DNA of 64,000 bases from Bacteroidota bacterium. Its GTDB lineage: Bacteria > Bacteroidota > Bacteroidia > Bacteroidales > FEN-979. The stretch spans positions 19,803 to 83,802 of the forward strand of contig JAPLDK010000033.1 in NCBI GenBank assembly GCA_026391775.1. Direction: 5' to 3'. The position numbers were made by a program, and so were the translations under genes. How positions within the stretch are numbered: position 1 is the first letter of the stretch; each line of letters opens with the position of its first letter. Under the pieces are notes generated by a model that had not been told where the DNA came from, did no database searches, and worked only from the letters and a program-made list of their open reading frames with translations. This document shows, one piece after another, positions 1 to 10,015 of the stretch.

Positions 1-1554
1 GTTTTACTTTTTGTTTCATTCAGCATCATTTTCCGTTCGGTAAACGAACAATACCTGAATACCGTGATCCGCCAGAATGGCAATAACATCGGTTCCATTG
101 TCGGCGGGTCACTTTATCATTCCATGCTCGAGAATGACAAAAGCACCCTGCAGAACACCTTGGATATAATAAATACCATGCCGGGCATCGATGAGGTCAA
201 TATGTACGACAGCAAGGACAACCTGGTGTATACATCCATTCCTTCCGATACAAACAATTATCACAGCAACCCCAATTGCATCAGCTGCCACAACAATCTT
301 AAAACCATGTTTCCCGGGAAAGGGAAACATTACAAGATCATCGATGCCGACAACTATTGCAGGATGACCTACAAGGATAATAAAAGCCGGCACCTGCTGA
401 TCAAATTGCCGATTCTTAACGAGAAATCCTGTTACGAGAGTTCCTGTCACGCACACCCGGCCAGGGACGAGGTACTTGGTTCCCTTATCATAAAAATCCC
501 CCTTGCCGACCTTGACGCAGCCATACAGAAATCATCGACCGAATTTTTCCTGCTGGCCATCCTTACTACCTTGATCCTGGTTGGGGTTCTGATAATATTT
601 ACCCGGCAAAGAATTAAAAAACCCTTAAATGCTTTGGTAAAAGCCAGCACCGCCGTTGCTCAAGGCGATACCAGCACACGGCTCGAGATCAAGCCCAACC
701 AGCTCGAAGACATGAAGATGGTTTCCCAGGCTTTCAACGAAATGCTTGATAACCTGCAGGCCGCCACAAACGAACTGGAAAACTGGTCCCAGCAGCTGGA
801 ATATAAAGTAAGGAAGAAATCGGAAGAATTAAGCGCCGCCCAGAATGAGATGATCCATATCGAACGGCTTGCTTCCTTGGGGAAATTGTCATCCTCGGTG
901 GCTCATGAAATCAACAACCCCTTATCGGGGATCCTCATCTATGCAAAGCTTATTTATAAACAACTCAGCAACCCCGAATTATATGCAAGCAAGCGGGAGT
1001 CCATGCTGAAACATTTAAAACTGATCGAGAACGAAGCGAAGCGCTGCGGTGATATTGTAAAAGGCCTTCTTGAGTTTTCGAAAAAAGACCAGGAGGATTT
1101 CGAACCCAGGCATTTACATGAGATCCTGCTGGAAACCTATGAACTGATGACCCATCCCATTAAAATTGCAAATATTCATTTTTATACCGATTTCCTTGCA
1201 ACCTCCGACCTGATCTATTGCAGCCCAAACCAGATCAAGCAGGCCTGTATAGCCATACTGGTAAATTCAAGCGAGGCAGTGCATGAGAACGGGGAAATAA
1301 TCATCCGGACACTTAATCCAAATGAAGAAACCCTGAGATTCGAGATCATTGACAATGGCATCGGGATCTCTGCGGAAGACATCCCCCATATTTTCGAACC
1401 TTTCTTCTCGACCAAGCAAAAAGCCAGCGGGATCGGCCTCGGGCTGGCGATTGTCCACGGAATCGTACAAAGCCATAACGGCAAAATACAGGTGAAATCC
1501 GAGCCGGGAAACGGAACTGCCTTTTCAATAACATTACCCCTGATCAGAAATTAA
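1..1554 (+). CDS. Sensor histidine kinase with extracytoplasmic c-type heme motifs (5' truncated)
   Basis: The reading frame is open from base 1, and translation upstream of the tracked GTG start gives a hydrophobic stretch (VLLFVSFSIIF), so the gene begins outside the window. Numbering from the GTG at 64, a periplasmic sensor region carries CISCH (residues 72-76, CxxCH) and CYESSCH (123-129, CX4CH). These are followed by a membrane helix (about 161-180), a HAMP domain, a coiled coil, HisKA with phospho-accepting H281 (VAHEINNP) and a HATPase with N box (LVNSSEA), DNGIGIS and GIGLGLAIV. The heme motifs suggest a covalently bound heme that senses redox or a gas ligand; the ligand is inferred only. 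It lies 12 bp upstream of an NtrC-type regulator, its likely partner. Confidence 0.88.
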   Translation, partial: VLLFVSFSIIFRSVNEQYLNTVIRQNGNNIGSIVGGSLYHSMLENDKSTLQNTLDIINTMPGIDEVNMYDSKDNLVYTSIPSDTNNYHSNPNCISCHNNLKTMFPGKGKHYKIIDADNYCRMTYKDNKSRHLLIKLPILNEKSCYESSCHAHPARDEVLGSLIIKIPLADLDAAIQKSSTEFFLLAILTTLILVGVLIIFTRQRIKKPLNALVKASTAVAQGDTSTRLEIKPNQLEDMKMVSQAFNEMLDNLQAATNELENWSQQLEYKVRKKSEELSAAQNEMIHIERLASLGKLSSSVAHEINNPLSGILIYAKLIYKQLSNPELYASKRESMLKHLKLIENEAKRCGDIVKGLLEFSKKDQEDFEPRHLHEILLETYELMTHPIKIANIHFYTDFLATSDLIYCSPNQIKQACIAILVNSSEAVHENGEIIIRTLNPNEETLRFEIIDNGIGISAEDIPHIFEPFFSTKQKASGIGLGLAIVHGIVQSHNGKIQVKSEPGNGTAFSITLPLIRN

Positions 1555-1566
1555 GATAAAGAAATA

Positions 1567-2904
1567 ATGGCCAGAAAAATTTCAATTTTAGTCGTTGATG
1601 ATGAAGAATCGGTAAGAGATTCATTAAGCAACTGGTTTATTGAAGACGGCTACCGGGTGGAGTGTGCCGAAAATGCGAGGAAAGCTCTGCTTCTCATCGA
1701 ATCCTCCTATTTTGACATCATCCTTGCAGATATCAAGATGCCCGGCATGGACGGGCTGGAGATGCTGAGGCGGATCAAATCACTGAGAAACGATGCCATC
1801 GTGATCGTGATGACAGCCTTCGCTTCGGTCAATACGGCAGTCATGGCCCTGAAGGACGGGGCTTTTGATTATGTTACAAAACCATTTGATCCCGATGACC
1901 TTTCCCATCTGATACGGAATGCTTCAAAACAGATCCTCCTGGCCCAGGAGAACGAAACCCTTAGAAACAAAGTTGTTTCCCTGGAAAGTGTCGAAGACCT
2001 GATCGGGAACAGCGAGGCCATGAAAAAGGTTCTCAAGCAGGTAGAGAGTGTTGCACAGTCAAATTCTTCCGTCATTATCACAGGTGAAAGTGGTACCGGG
2101 AAAGAATTGATAGCCAGGGCGATTCATGCGAATTCCTCCCGGAAATACTATCCCCTGGTGAGCGTGCATTGCGGCGCCCTTACCGAAAGCCTGCTCGAAA
2201 GCGAGTTGTTCGGCCATGAGAAAGGAGCATTCACCGGTGCGATGTATAACCGGAAAGGCAGGTTTGAGATGGCCGACAGCGGTACCATCTTCCTGGATGA
2301 GATTGCCACCATTTCCCCCAAGATGCAGATCGAACTCCTGAGGGTCCTCGAAACAAAATCCTTCGTGAGGGTTGGCGGGAACAAAGAAACTTCTTCAGAC
2401 TTCCGGGTCATTTGCGCAACCAACCGGGACCTGAAGAGCATGGTCGAACAGGGTTCCTTCAGGGAGGATCTCTATTACCGCCTGAATGTTGTGAACATTA
2501 ACGTGCCTCCCCTGCGCGAAAGGGTTGAGGACATCCCCCTTCTGGTCGATTACTTCATAAAAAAATACTGCACTACGATGAACAAGCCGCCCATCAATAT
2601 AGATGACGCGGCAATGCAAAGGATGGAGGAATATCCCTTTCCCGGGAATATACGTGAGCTTGAAAACATGATCGAAAGGGCTATCGTAATCGGAAACGGG
2701 AAGAAAATCACCTTAAAGGACCTGCCCCTGGGTAAGGATATGATCGATAATTCAATAGAAAGCCTGGATGATTTCGAAAAAACCTTCATCCTCCAAATCC
2801 TTAATAAATACAGCTGGAATATCACACGCACGGCCAAGGCATTGAAAGTCGACAGGGTGACGCTTTACAACAAGATCAAAAAATATGATCTGAAGCCTGA
2901 TTAA
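1567..2904 (+). CDS. NtrC-family sigma54-dependent response regulator
   Basis: The 445-residue protein has the standard three-part layout. The receiver domain has acidic pocket DD11-12, phospho-acceptor D55 in ADIKMPGMDG, and K105 in TKPF. The AAA+ domain has Walker A GESGTGKE (173-180), the sigma54-contact loop GAFTGA (220-225) and Walker B TIFLDE. A Fis-type helix-turn-helix closes the protein (TRTAKALKVDRVTLYNKI). All catalytic motifs are intact, so it should activate sigma54 promoters when phosphorylated by the kinase directly upstream. The two genes form an obvious operon. Target genes are not evident in the window. Confidence 0.94.
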   Translation: MARKISILVVDDEESVRDSLSNWFIEDGYRVECAENARKALLLIESSYFDIILADIKMPGMDGLEMLRRIKSLRNDAIVIVMTAFASVNTAVMALKDGAFDYVTKPFDPDDLSHLIRNASKQILLAQENETLRNKVVSLESVEDLIGNSEAMKKVLKQVESVAQSNSSVIITGESGTGKELIARAIHANSSRKYYPLVSVHCGALTESLLESELFGHEKGAFTGAMYNRKGRFEMADSGTIFLDEIATISPKMQIELLRVLETKSFVRVGGNKETSSDFRVICATNRDLKSMVEQGSFREDLYYRLNVVNINVPPLRERVEDIPLLVDYFIKKYCTTMNKPPINIDDAAMQRMEEYPFPGNIRELENMIERAIVIGNGKKITLKDLPLGKDMIDNSIESLDDFEKTFILQILNKYSWNITRTAKALKVDRVTLYNKIKKYDLKPD

Positions 2905-2972
2905 TGAGAAGTCCGTTTTGGTCAATACCCTGATTACCCTTAACTGAAGTATTTTTAATTCATGTTTTCCGG

Positions 2973-3527
2973 ATGGCTCAACAAAATATCACATTGATCT
3001 CTTACGGGTATTTCGGGAAACAATTTCTTGAGAAGATCGCAGAGGCAGTAAAACAGGAATATAAATTTCCTGTGAATTTCAAAGAATCCCATTTGGACCT
3101 AAGTGAATTTTTCGACCCGGGAAGAAGGCAGTATAACGGGAATAAATTATTGCATGCGGTTGAGGCCATATCCAGGCCGGAGGCATTGAAAACCGTGGGA
3201 TTATTCAGCGTTGATCTTTTTATCCCTATCCTGACTTATATTTTCGGGCAGGCTCTTTTGAACGGACGTACCGGAATTGTCTCACTCTACCGCTTAAGTA
3301 ATGAACGTTACGGGATAGAAGCCGATGACAAACTGCTCCTGGAAAGGTTTACCAAGGAAGTTATTCACGAATTGGGCCATACCTTCGGATTGATCCATTG
3401 TATGGCTCCAAGCTGCGTTATGAGGTCCAGTACTTATGTTGAAGACATCGATCAGAAAAACCAGAATCTCTGCCACCATTGCCGGGAACAACTATCCACG
3501 GTAATACCTGATCAGATTATTGGTTGA
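2973..3527 (+). CDS. amzA: Archaemetzincin-family zinc metalloprotease
   Basis: The 184-residue protein contains the archaemetzincin signature. HELGH begins at H132, followed by FGLIH with the third zinc ligand H142, then C143, C148, M150 and a closing CHHC pair (C167/C170). Known members bind a catalytic zinc through the three histidines and a second structural zinc through the four cysteines. The ligands are complete, so the enzyme should be active. No signal peptide is visible, so a cytoplasmic location is expected. The physiological substrate of bacterial members is unclear. Its 3' end overlaps the convergent pgl-pgi gene by 36 bp. Confidence 0.88.
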   Translation: MAQQNITLISYGYFGKQFLEKIAEAVKQEYKFPVNFKESHLDLSEFFDPGRRQYNGNKLLHAVEAISRPEALKTVGLFSVDLFIPILTYIFGQALLNGRTGIVSLYRLSNERYGIEADDKLLLERFTKEVIHELGHTFGLIHCMAPSCVMRSSTYVEDIDQKNQNLCHHCREQLSTVIPDQIIG

Positions 3528-5843
3528 ACTGTCATGATCGGGCTGCTTCCGCCTGTTCTGCAATTCGGGGATGATCTTCATGGCCAGGATTTTTCCCAGT
3601 TCCACTCCCATTTGGTCGAAGGGATTGATCCCCCATATTACGCCCTGGGTATAAACGGCATGTTCATACATCGCAACCAGCTTGCCCAGTATCCCGGGCG
3701 TGAGCTTATCCATGAAGAATGTTGAAGACGGCCGGTTTCCTTCGAAAACCTTATGGGGCACAAGATGATCGGGAACACCTTCTTTTTTTACTTCGTCTGC
3801 GGATTTTCCGAATGCGAGGGCCTCACCCTGCGCGATCATATTTGCCATCAGGTAGTCCTGATGAAGCGGAAGCGGGTTTAATGAAGTTCTGAATCCCAGG
3901 AAATCACAGGGAATAATGGAAGTTCCCTGGTGGATCAGCTGATAAAACGAATGTTGTCCGTTAGTTCCCGGTTCCCCCCAGTAAACCGCTCCGGTCTGGT
4001 AATTGGTTTTCGTCCCGTCCAGGGTGACATGTTTCCCGTTGCTTTCCATCGTCAGCTGCTGCAGATAGGCCGGGAAGCGGCTTAGATAGTTATCATAGGG
4101 TAAAACAGCCTGGGTCATTGCCCCGAAGAAATCAACATACCACACACCAAGCAGTCCCATGATCACCGGGATGTTCTTGTCAAACGGCACAGTCCGGAAG
4201 TGTTCGTCCATCTGGTGAAAGCCATCCAGCATCAGATAAAAATTATCAGGACCAATGGCAATCATGGTTGATAAGCCGATAGCGGAATCCAAGGAATACC
4301 TTCCGCCCACCCAGTCCCAGAAACCAAACATGTTACGGGTGTCAATCCCGAATGCGCTTACTTCTTTTTCGTTGGTAGAGACAGCCACAAAGTGGCGTGC
4401 AACAGCCTGTTCATTAACAAGTTTATCCAACAGCCATTTTCTTGCTGTACGGGCATTGGTCATTGTTTCCAGGGTAGTAAAGGTCTTTGAGGAGACAATG
4501 AACAGGGTTTCTTCAGGCAGCAAATCCCTGACGGCCTCTGCGAAATCATTTCCATCGATGTTGGATACAAAACGGAAAGTAATATCCCTCTGAGCATAAA
4601 ACTTCAATGCCTCGTAAGCCATCACCGGCCCAAGATCCGATCCTCCGATGCCAATATTCACTATATTCCTGATGATTTTACCGTTATGACCTTTCCATTC
4701 ACCATACCGTATGGCAGTTGCAAATTCAGCCATCTTTTCAAGGACTTCATGCACATCAGGAACCACATTATGGCCATCAACCATGATAATCGCTCCCTTT
4801 GGCGCCCTTAAGGCAGTATGCAGCACCGCTCTGTTTTCGGTGATATTGATTTTTTTTCCTGAAAACATGGCTTCGATTTTCTCGCTTAAACCTCTTTCCC
4901 CGGCCAGCTGTAAAAGCAGGTTCAGGGTTTTGGCTGTAATGCGGTGTTTTGAAAAGTCAAAATATATCCCCAGCTCCTCTAAACTAAACCGTTCTGCACG
5001 GTTTGAATCCTCGCTGAACATGGATCTCAGGGATATGTTTTTTATCTCCTGAAAGTGCTTCTCCAGTAACTTCCAGGCGGGTGATTCAGTTAATTGGTTT
5101 TTCATTTTTAGTATACATTTTAATTTGAATGCCGATTTCTGATCAAGCAGCCAGACCAGTTCCCCGTTTTCGGGCCTTACAAGGGCTGCAGGCAGATGAT
5201 CCCAACCACTTAGCTGGTTTATAATCCGGGCAACCTTTGAGGCCTTGGCTTCTCCGCTTGCAAGAATTACAACTGTTTTTGCATTGTTGATGATTTTCCC
5301 GCATGCAGTGATCCGTTTCTGCTTCGTTTCCGGATGTTCCGTGACTTCAAAAAATTTATCACTGTGGAAGAGATCGATGTTAGCTGGAAAAATGGAAGCA
5401 GTATGACCGTCTTCGCCAAGCCCAAGCATCAGGAGATCAGCCCGGGGAATCCCATTATATTGATTCACATGCCTGGCGAATAGTTCAGAGTACTTTACGG
5501 CTTCTGCGGCAGGGTCTTGTTCTCCATGGATCCTGAATATATTGGCTGAAGGGATAGGAACATGCTCCAGCAGGTTCTCGCTGGCCATCCTGAAGTTGCT
5601 GTCCTCCGATTCAGGCCCGACACAACGTTCATCTCCCCAGAAAACCTTAACTTTATTCCAGTCAATACTGTCTCTGCAGCATAAAACAATTTCCCTGAAA
5701 ATTTTTTTTGGCGTGGTTCCTCCTGATAATACCCATGAGAATTTTTGGTCACGGGGTGTTTCCCTGACGCAAAGTTCAAGAATTGAAGCAAAATATTGCG
5801 CTAATTCATCAAGAGTTTCAACTATTTTTATTGTAGTCCCCAT
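3492..5843 (-). CDS. pgl-pgi: Fused 6-phosphogluconolactonase / glucose-6-phosphate isomerase
   Basis: One uninterrupted 783-residue frame holds two enzymes. Residues about 1-244 are a 6-phosphogluconolactonase ([33 protein letters not shown]). Residues about 247-783 are a full-length glucose-6-phosphate isomerase ([54 protein letters not shown]). The pair would hydrolyse 6-phosphogluconolactone and interconvert glucose-6-P and fructose-6-P, joining glycolysis to the oxidative pentose phosphate branch. A Met at residue 247 (ATG at 5103-5105) sits exactly at the junction, so internal initiation of a free isomerase is possible. The gene follows zwf by 2 bp in a gnd-zwf-pgl/pgi operon. Neither half shows a lost motif. 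Confidence 0.95.
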   Translation of the reverse strand: MGTTIKIVETLDELAQYFASILELCVRETPRDQKFSWVLSGGTTPKKIFREIVLCCRDSIDWNKVKVFWGDERCVGPESEDSNFRMASENLLEHVPIPSANIFRIHGEQDPAAEAVKYSELFARHVNQYNGIPRADLLMLGLGEDGHTASIFPANIDLFHSDKFFEVTEHPETKQKRITACGKIINNAKTVVILASGEAKASKVARIINQLSGWDHLPAALVRPENGELVWLLDQKSAFKLKCILKMKNQLTESPAWKLLEKHFQEIKNISLRSMFSEDSNRAERFSLEELGIYFDFSKHRITAKTLNLLLQLAGERGLSEKIEAMFSGKKINITENRAVLHTALRAPKGAIIMVDGHNVVPDVHEVLEKMAEFATAIRYGEWKGHNGKIIRNIVNIGIGGSDLGPVMAYEALKFYAQRDITFRFVSNIDGNDFAEAVRDLLPEETLFIVSSKTFTTLETMTNARTARKWLLDKLVNEQAVARHFVAVSTNEKEVSAFGIDTRNMFGFWDWVGGRYSLDSAIGLSTMIAIGPDNFYLMLDGFHQMDEHFRTVPFDKNIPVIMGLLGVWYVDFFGAMTQAVLPYDNYLSRFPAYLQQLTMESNGKHVTLDGTKTNYQTGAVYWGEPGTNGQHSFYQLIHQGTSIIPCDFLGFRTSLNPLPLHQDYLMANMIAQGEALAFGKSADEVKKEGVPDHLVPHKVFEGNRPSSTFFMDKLTPGILGKLVAMYEHAVYTQGVIWGINPFDQMGVELGKILAMKIIPELQNRRKQPDHDSSTNNLIRYYRG

Positions 5844-5845
5844 TC

Positions 5846-7366
5846 TTATAATTCGCAGTAAATACCGTCATCAGCCAGGTTTTTACAAGGGTACCGCCAG
5901 GTCATCTCCTTACCTTCAATCAGATCGTCGGCTTGTTCAGGTCCCCAGGTTCCTGCCGGATACCCATACAGAGGAACTTCATGCTCGTTTTTCCATGCTT
6001 CAATTACAGGGGCAAGAAATTTCCATGCTTCGAGCAACTCTTCGGTCCTTGCAAACAAGGTAGCATCCCCGTTTATCGAATCAAAGATCAGCCTTTCATA
6101 AGCCGACGGGATTCTTTGATTTGAAAGATCTTTGTAGTGAAAATCCATATTAACATTCTGGACCTCAAAGCCGGCGCCAGGCGTTTTCATCCCGAATTTC
6201 AAAAGGATTCCTTCATCAGGCTGGATTCTAATAACCAGCTGATTCCAAGCCTGACGGTACCCGTGGCCCGAGAACAGAAAATGCGGGGTTGGTTTGAAAT
6301 GGATTACAACCTCGGTTACGCGGGTTGGCATCCGTTTGCCGGTGCGGATATAAAACGGAACTCCACCCCAGCGCCAGTTGTCAATATAAAACTTTAATGC
6401 CGCAAAAGTCTCTGTGAGGGAGTCCGGGTCAACACCTTCTTCCTCCCGGTAGCCTTTTATGGCTTTGCCCTTAACCGTCGAGGATACGTATTGCCCTCGA
6501 ATGGCGGAATTTCTCACATCTTCTCTTCGTATAGGCCTTAATGACTGTAAAACTTTTAATATTTCATTTCGTATGGCGGAAGGGTCCAGGGACGACGGCG
6601 GCTCCATGGCTGTGAGGGCGGCCACCTGCAACAAATGATTCTGAACCATATCACGCAGTGAACCTGAGCTGTCGAAGTACCCGCCCCGCTTCTCAACCCC
6701 TATGCTTTCCGCAGAAGTAATTTCAACATGATGTATATAATTCCTGTTCCACAAGGGTTCGAACATTCCGTTTGAAAATCTTGTGACCAGAAGATTCTGA
6801 ACAGTTTCTTTGCCTAAGTAGTGGTCGATCCTGAACAACTGGCCCTCATCCCAGTCATTCAGCAACAGGTTTTTAAGTTTTATGGCAGATTCAAGATCAT
6901 AGCCAAATGGTTTTTCGATGATCAGCCGTTTCCAGCCATCGTCCTGCTGATGAAGGCCCACAGCCGCAAGATGTCGGGGGATTATGCCATACAAACTGGG
7001 AGGGGTTGACATATAAAAAACGGTATTTCCCCCTATCTGGAATTGGCTCCGCAACGTATCAAGCTCCTGCTTTAGTGTAAAATATGCTGAAACGTTATCG
7101 AACTGAATGGCCGTATAATGAAGTTTTGCTGTGAATTCGTCAATTCCTGAAGCATCATCAATTTCCTTAAATTCATTGATGGCCGATTTCATTCCTTCCC
7201 TGAAATCCTCAGTTGTGATCATAGAACGGGAAACACCAAGAAGGATGAACCTTTCCGGCAATAATTTCTGGATATAGAGTGAGTATAAAGCGGGGATCAG
7301 CTTTCTTTTAGTTAAATCGCCGGAAGCTCCGAAGATGACATAGATAAGGCTATCGGTACTACTCAT
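5846..7366 (-). CDS. zwf: Glucose-6-phosphate 1-dehydrogenase
   Basis: The 506-residue protein is of normal family length. It has the N-terminal nucleotide-binding [15 protein letters not shown] motif and the substrate-binding signature [13 protein letters not shown] with the catalytic histidine region, followed by the long C-terminal domain. It oxidises glucose-6-phosphate to 6-phosphogluconolactone, generating NAD(P)H in the cytoplasm. It lies 4 bp downstream of gnd and 2 bp upstream of the pgl-pgi fusion, so all oxidative pentose phosphate steps are transcribed together. I see no anomaly. Confidence 0.96.
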   Translation of the reverse strand: MSSTDSLIYVIFGASGDLTKRKLIPALYSLYIQKLLPERFILLGVSRSMITTEDFREGMKSAINEFKEIDDASGIDEFTAKLHYTAIQFDNVSAYFTLKQELDTLRSQFQIGGNTVFYMSTPPSLYGIIPRHLAAVGLHQQDDGWKRLIIEKPFGYDLESAIKLKNLLLNDWDEGQLFRIDHYLGKETVQNLLVTRFSNGMFEPLWNRNYIHHVEITSAESIGVEKRGGYFDSSGSLRDMVQNHLLQVAALTAMEPPSSLDPSAIRNEILKVLQSLRPIRREDVRNSAIRGQYVSSTVKGKAIKGYREEEGVDPDSLTETFAALKFYIDNWRWGGVPFYIRTGKRMPTRVTEVVIHFKPTPHFLFSGHGYRQAWNQLVIRIQPDEGILLKFGMKTPGAGFEVQNVNMDFHYKDLSNQRIPSAYERLIFDSINGDATLFARTEELLEAWKFLAPVIEAWKNEHEVPLYGYPAGTWGPEQADDLIEGKEMTWRYPCKNLADDGIYCEL

Positions 7367-7370
7367 TTTG

Positions 7371-8273
7371 TTACTCTTTTATTTTGACGGCATGGCCACC
7401 GAACTGGTTCCGGAGCGCTGCAAGCATCTTCATGGCAAAGGATTCCTTCTGCCGCGACTGGAAGCGGTTATACAGGGAAGCTGTGATTACATGGGCAGGT
7501 ACGTCAAAATCAATAGCCGTTTGCACAGTCCAGCGTCCTTCCCCGCTATCCTGAACAAAATCTTCCAGGTAATCCAGTTTGGGATCTGCCTTAAGGGCAT
7601 CCACAGCCAGTTCCAGCAGCCATGACCGAACAACGCTTCCATATTGCCAGGCATCGGCGATTTTTGGCAAATCCAGGTCAAATGGAGTTTTTTCAAGGAT
7701 CTCAAACCCCTCGGCAAATGACTGCATCATTCCATATTCAATCCCGTTATGGACCATCTTCACCAGGTGGCCGGTGCCGGATATCCCGCAATAAACATAT
7801 CCATGTTCGGGAGCCAGGGATTTGAACAAGGGTTCAGCATATTTCGCTGCTTCCCTGTTTCCCCCGTACATCAGGCAGTATCCGTTTTTCAGCCCCCAAA
7901 CTCCGCCGCTTGTGCCGCAATCAATGTAATGGACGCCATGTAAAGCCGCTCTTCCGGCGCGGGCCTGTGTATCCCTCCAGTAAGAGTTTCCCCCGTCGAT
8001 AATGATATCCTCTTTGTTTAATAAGGTCAGAAGCAGATCAAGGTTATCGTCCACAGGTTTACCGGCAGGGACCATCATCCAGACGATTTTACGCCCGGGA
8101 AGTTTTTCGGTCAGGTCTTTTACAGAGGTGGCACCGATGGCACCCTTTTTGGAAATTTCATCAACGGTTGCGAGCGTCCTGTTCCATACCACTATTTCAT
8201 GATGATCGTTTAATAAGCGCCGGACCATATTAAAGCCCATCTTTCCTAGTCCGATAAACCCGATTCTCATCAT
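7371..8273 (-). CDS. gnd: 6-phosphogluconate dehydrogenase, decarboxylating (short form)
   Basis: The 300-residue protein starts with a Rossmann motif (GFIGLGKMGFNM) and contains the 6PGDH signature region (CGTSGGVWGLKNGYCLMYGG) and the catalytic stretch KMVHNGIEYGMMQ. At 300 residues it belongs to the short GntZ/YqeC-like class rather than the roughly 470-residue NADP enzyme. That class is often NAD-linked; cofactor use here is inferred. It decarboxylates 6-phosphogluconate to ribulose-5-phosphate. It is the first gene of the gnd-zwf-pgl/pgi operon. The start is MMRIG, and either Met could be used. Confidence 0.92.
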   Translation of the reverse strand: MMRIGFIGLGKMGFNMVRRLLNDHHEIVVWNRTLATVDEISKKGAIGATSVKDLTEKLPGRKIVWMMVPAGKPVDDNLDLLLTLLNKEDIIIDGGNSYWRDTQARAGRAALHGVHYIDCGTSGGVWGLKNGYCLMYGGNREAAKYAEPLFKSLAPEHGYVYCGISGTGHLVKMVHNGIEYGMMQSFAEGFEILEKTPFDLDLPKIADAWQYGSVVRSWLLELAVDALKADPKLDYLEDFVQDSGEGRWTVQTAIDFDVPAHVITASLYNRFQSRQKESFAMKMLAALRNQFGGHAVKIKE

Positions 8274-8316
8274 TGGTTTTTTGATTTTAAAATGTTAATA
8301 TCATAAAGACAATCTT

Positions 8317-8324
8317 CAAATCTA
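8317..8324 (-). promoter_or_regulatory. Candidate -7 element for the gnd operon
   Basis: On the minus strand the sequence reads TAGATTTG, a full match to the Bacteroidota TAnnTTTG element, about 45 bp upstream of gnd. A clear TTG -33 partner is not seen at the expected distance, so this is a weak call. Confidence 0.3.
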
Positions 8325-8340
8325 CAAAATATTGGTCATT

Positions 8341-8373
8341 AAAAAGCCCCGCGAAAATCACGAGGCTTTTTTT
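8341..8373 (-). terminator. Rho-independent terminator of the arsenic operon
   Basis: A hairpin with arms AGCCTCGTGA / TCGCGGGGCT (read on the minus strand, with two G-U pairs) and an AAAA-derived loop is flanked by A5 and T7 tracts. On the minus strand it lies after acr3 and before the gnd promoter, separating the two same-strand operons. Confidence 0.72.
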
Positions 8374-8519
8374 AACATTCTCTACGTGTTGGCTTGGCTT
8401 GTAGCCTTTGTGGCTTCAGAAGTCACAGTTTACGAAGAATAAGCTAAAAGTCAATTGTATGAGTCCTCGGTGCCCAATATCCTGCATCCTGTATCCTCTA
8501 TCCCGTACCCTACAGGAAA

Positions 8520-9566
8520 TTACACCGAAACTTTAAAATACTTCACTTTGAATCTTAACGCCACATTCACCAGGGCGATCAGCACCGGCACCTCCACCAA
8601 AGGACCGATGACAGCTGCAAAGGCTTCACCTGAATTTATCCCGAAAACAGCAATGGCAACGGCAATAGCCAGCTCGAAATTGTTGCTTGCCGCTGTAAAC
8701 GAAAGTGTCGCTGACTGTTCGTATGTTGCTCCAACCCTTTTACCCATCCAGAACGATACCAGGAACATGATCACAAAGTAAATGCATAAAGGAATAGCAA
8801 TGAGAATGACATCCAGGGGGATCCTGATAATGTATTCCCCTTTGAGCGAAAACATCACGAGTATGGTGAAAAGCAAGGCTAAGAGGGTAAGCGGACTGAT
8901 TTTCGGAATAAATTTCGTATGATACCACTCCTTGCTTTTTATCCTTATAAGGATGAATCTCGTGAGAAATCCCGCCAGGAAAGGTATCCCAAGATATATG
9001 AAAACACTTTTGGCAATTTGTAATATAGTGATATTCTCAACGATGCTGTTCGTAGGAAGCCCGAACCATGCAGGGAAAACAGCAATGAAAAGCCAGGCAT
9101 ATAATGAAAAAAACAAGACCTGGAAGATGGAATTGAAAGCCACAAGCCCGGCACAATATTCGGTATCGCCTTTAGCCAGTTCGTTCCATACGATTACCAT
9201 GGCAATGCATCGGGCAAGGCCGATCAGGATCAGCCCGTACATATAGTCTATGTTAAATTGCAGGAAAATAATGGCCAGGAGAAACATAAGCACCGGCCCT
9301 ATCAGCCAGTTCTGGACTAATGACAACCCTAATACCCTGGTGTTTTTAAACACATCGCCCAACTCCTCATATTTAACTTTGGCCAGGGGAGGATACATCA
9401 TCACGATGAGTCCGATGGCAATAGGGATATTGGTCGTTCCCGACGACATGGAGTTCCAGAAGCCGGCAATACCTGGATAAAGCCATCCCCAAAAAACACC
9501 AATAGCCATAGCCAGAAAGATCCATAAGGTCAGATAACGGTCTAAAAATTTCAGTCTTGTTTTCAT
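8520..9566 (-). CDS. acr3: Arsenite efflux permease Acr3
   Basis: The 348-residue, about ten-helix membrane protein matches the ACR3 (bile acid/arsenite) family in length and in its N-terminal [17 protein letters not shown]. It retains the conserved helix-4 cysteine ([17 protein letters not shown]) needed for As(III) translocation in studied members. It exports arsenite across the inner membrane and may be energised by the ArsA ATPase encoded two genes upstream. It is the last gene of the arsenic operon, 4 bp after arsC, and is followed by a strong hairpin terminator. Confidence 0.94.
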   Translation of the reverse strand: MKTRLKFLDRYLTLWIFLAMAIGVFWGWLYPGIAGFWNSMSSGTTNIPIAIGLIVMMYPPLAKVKYEELGDVFKNTRVLGLSLVQNWLIGPVLMFLLAIIFLQFNIDYMYGLILIGLARCIAMVIVWNELAKGDTEYCAGLVAFNSIFQVLFFSLYAWLFIAVFPAWFGLPTNSIVENITILQIAKSVFIYLGIPFLAGFLTRFILIRIKSKEWYHTKFIPKISPLTLLALLFTILVMFSLKGEYIIRIPLDVILIAIPLCIYFVIMFLVSFWMGKRVGATYEQSATLSFTAASNNFELAIAVAIAVFGINSGEAFAAVIGPLVEVPVLIALVNVALRFKVKYFKVSV

Positions 9567-9570
9567 ATTG

Positions 9571-9999
9571 TCAAATTTTCAGGTCATTATAAAACTGCAT
9601 AAATCTTGCCCTGATCTCATCCCTCACCCTGCGGTAAACCGCCATCACCTCATCCGCAGTCCCCACAGCATCTGCAGGATCGTCAAAGCCGATATGCAAA
9701 CGATGTCTAACATTCCCGATAAATACTGGGCAAATTTCTTTGGCCCCGTCACAAACCGTGATCACATAATCAAATGGCTCGGCAACAAAAAGATCGACAT
9801 TTTTAGGTTTGTTTTCAGAGATATCAATCCCCGCTTCTTTCATGGCTGCCACTGCATTGGGGTTGGGCCGTAATGCAGGTTTTGTTCCTGCTGAATATAC
9901 TTCAAGCCCGGGATCAAAGGATCTCAAAAATCCTTCCGCCATCTGGCTGCGGCAGGAGTTTCCGGTACAGAGGATCAGGATTTTCATAATTGAATTCAA
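9571..9999 (-). CDS. arsC: Arsenate reductase, LMW-phosphatase type, thioredoxin-coupled
   Basis: The 142-residue protein has the P-loop CTGNSCR (C11-X5-R17). Two further cysteines, C83 and C90 ([10 protein letters not shown]), have the same spacing as the catalytic triad of thioredoxin-dependent ArsC enzymes. It reduces As(V) to As(III), which Acr3 then exports. A second Met (M5, start at 9987) gives the more typical N-terminus [12 protein letters not shown] and may be the true start. It sits between arsA and acr3 in the same operon. Confidence 0.91.
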   Translation of the reverse strand: MNSIMKILILCTGNSCRSQMAEGFLRSFDPGLEVYSAGTKPALRPNPNAVAAMKEAGIDISENKPKNVDLFVAEPFDYVITVCDGAKEICPVFIGNVRHRLHIGFDDPADAVGTADEVMAVYRRVRDEIRARFMQFYNDLKI

Positions 10000-10015
10000 G
10001 GTTATGAATAAAACA

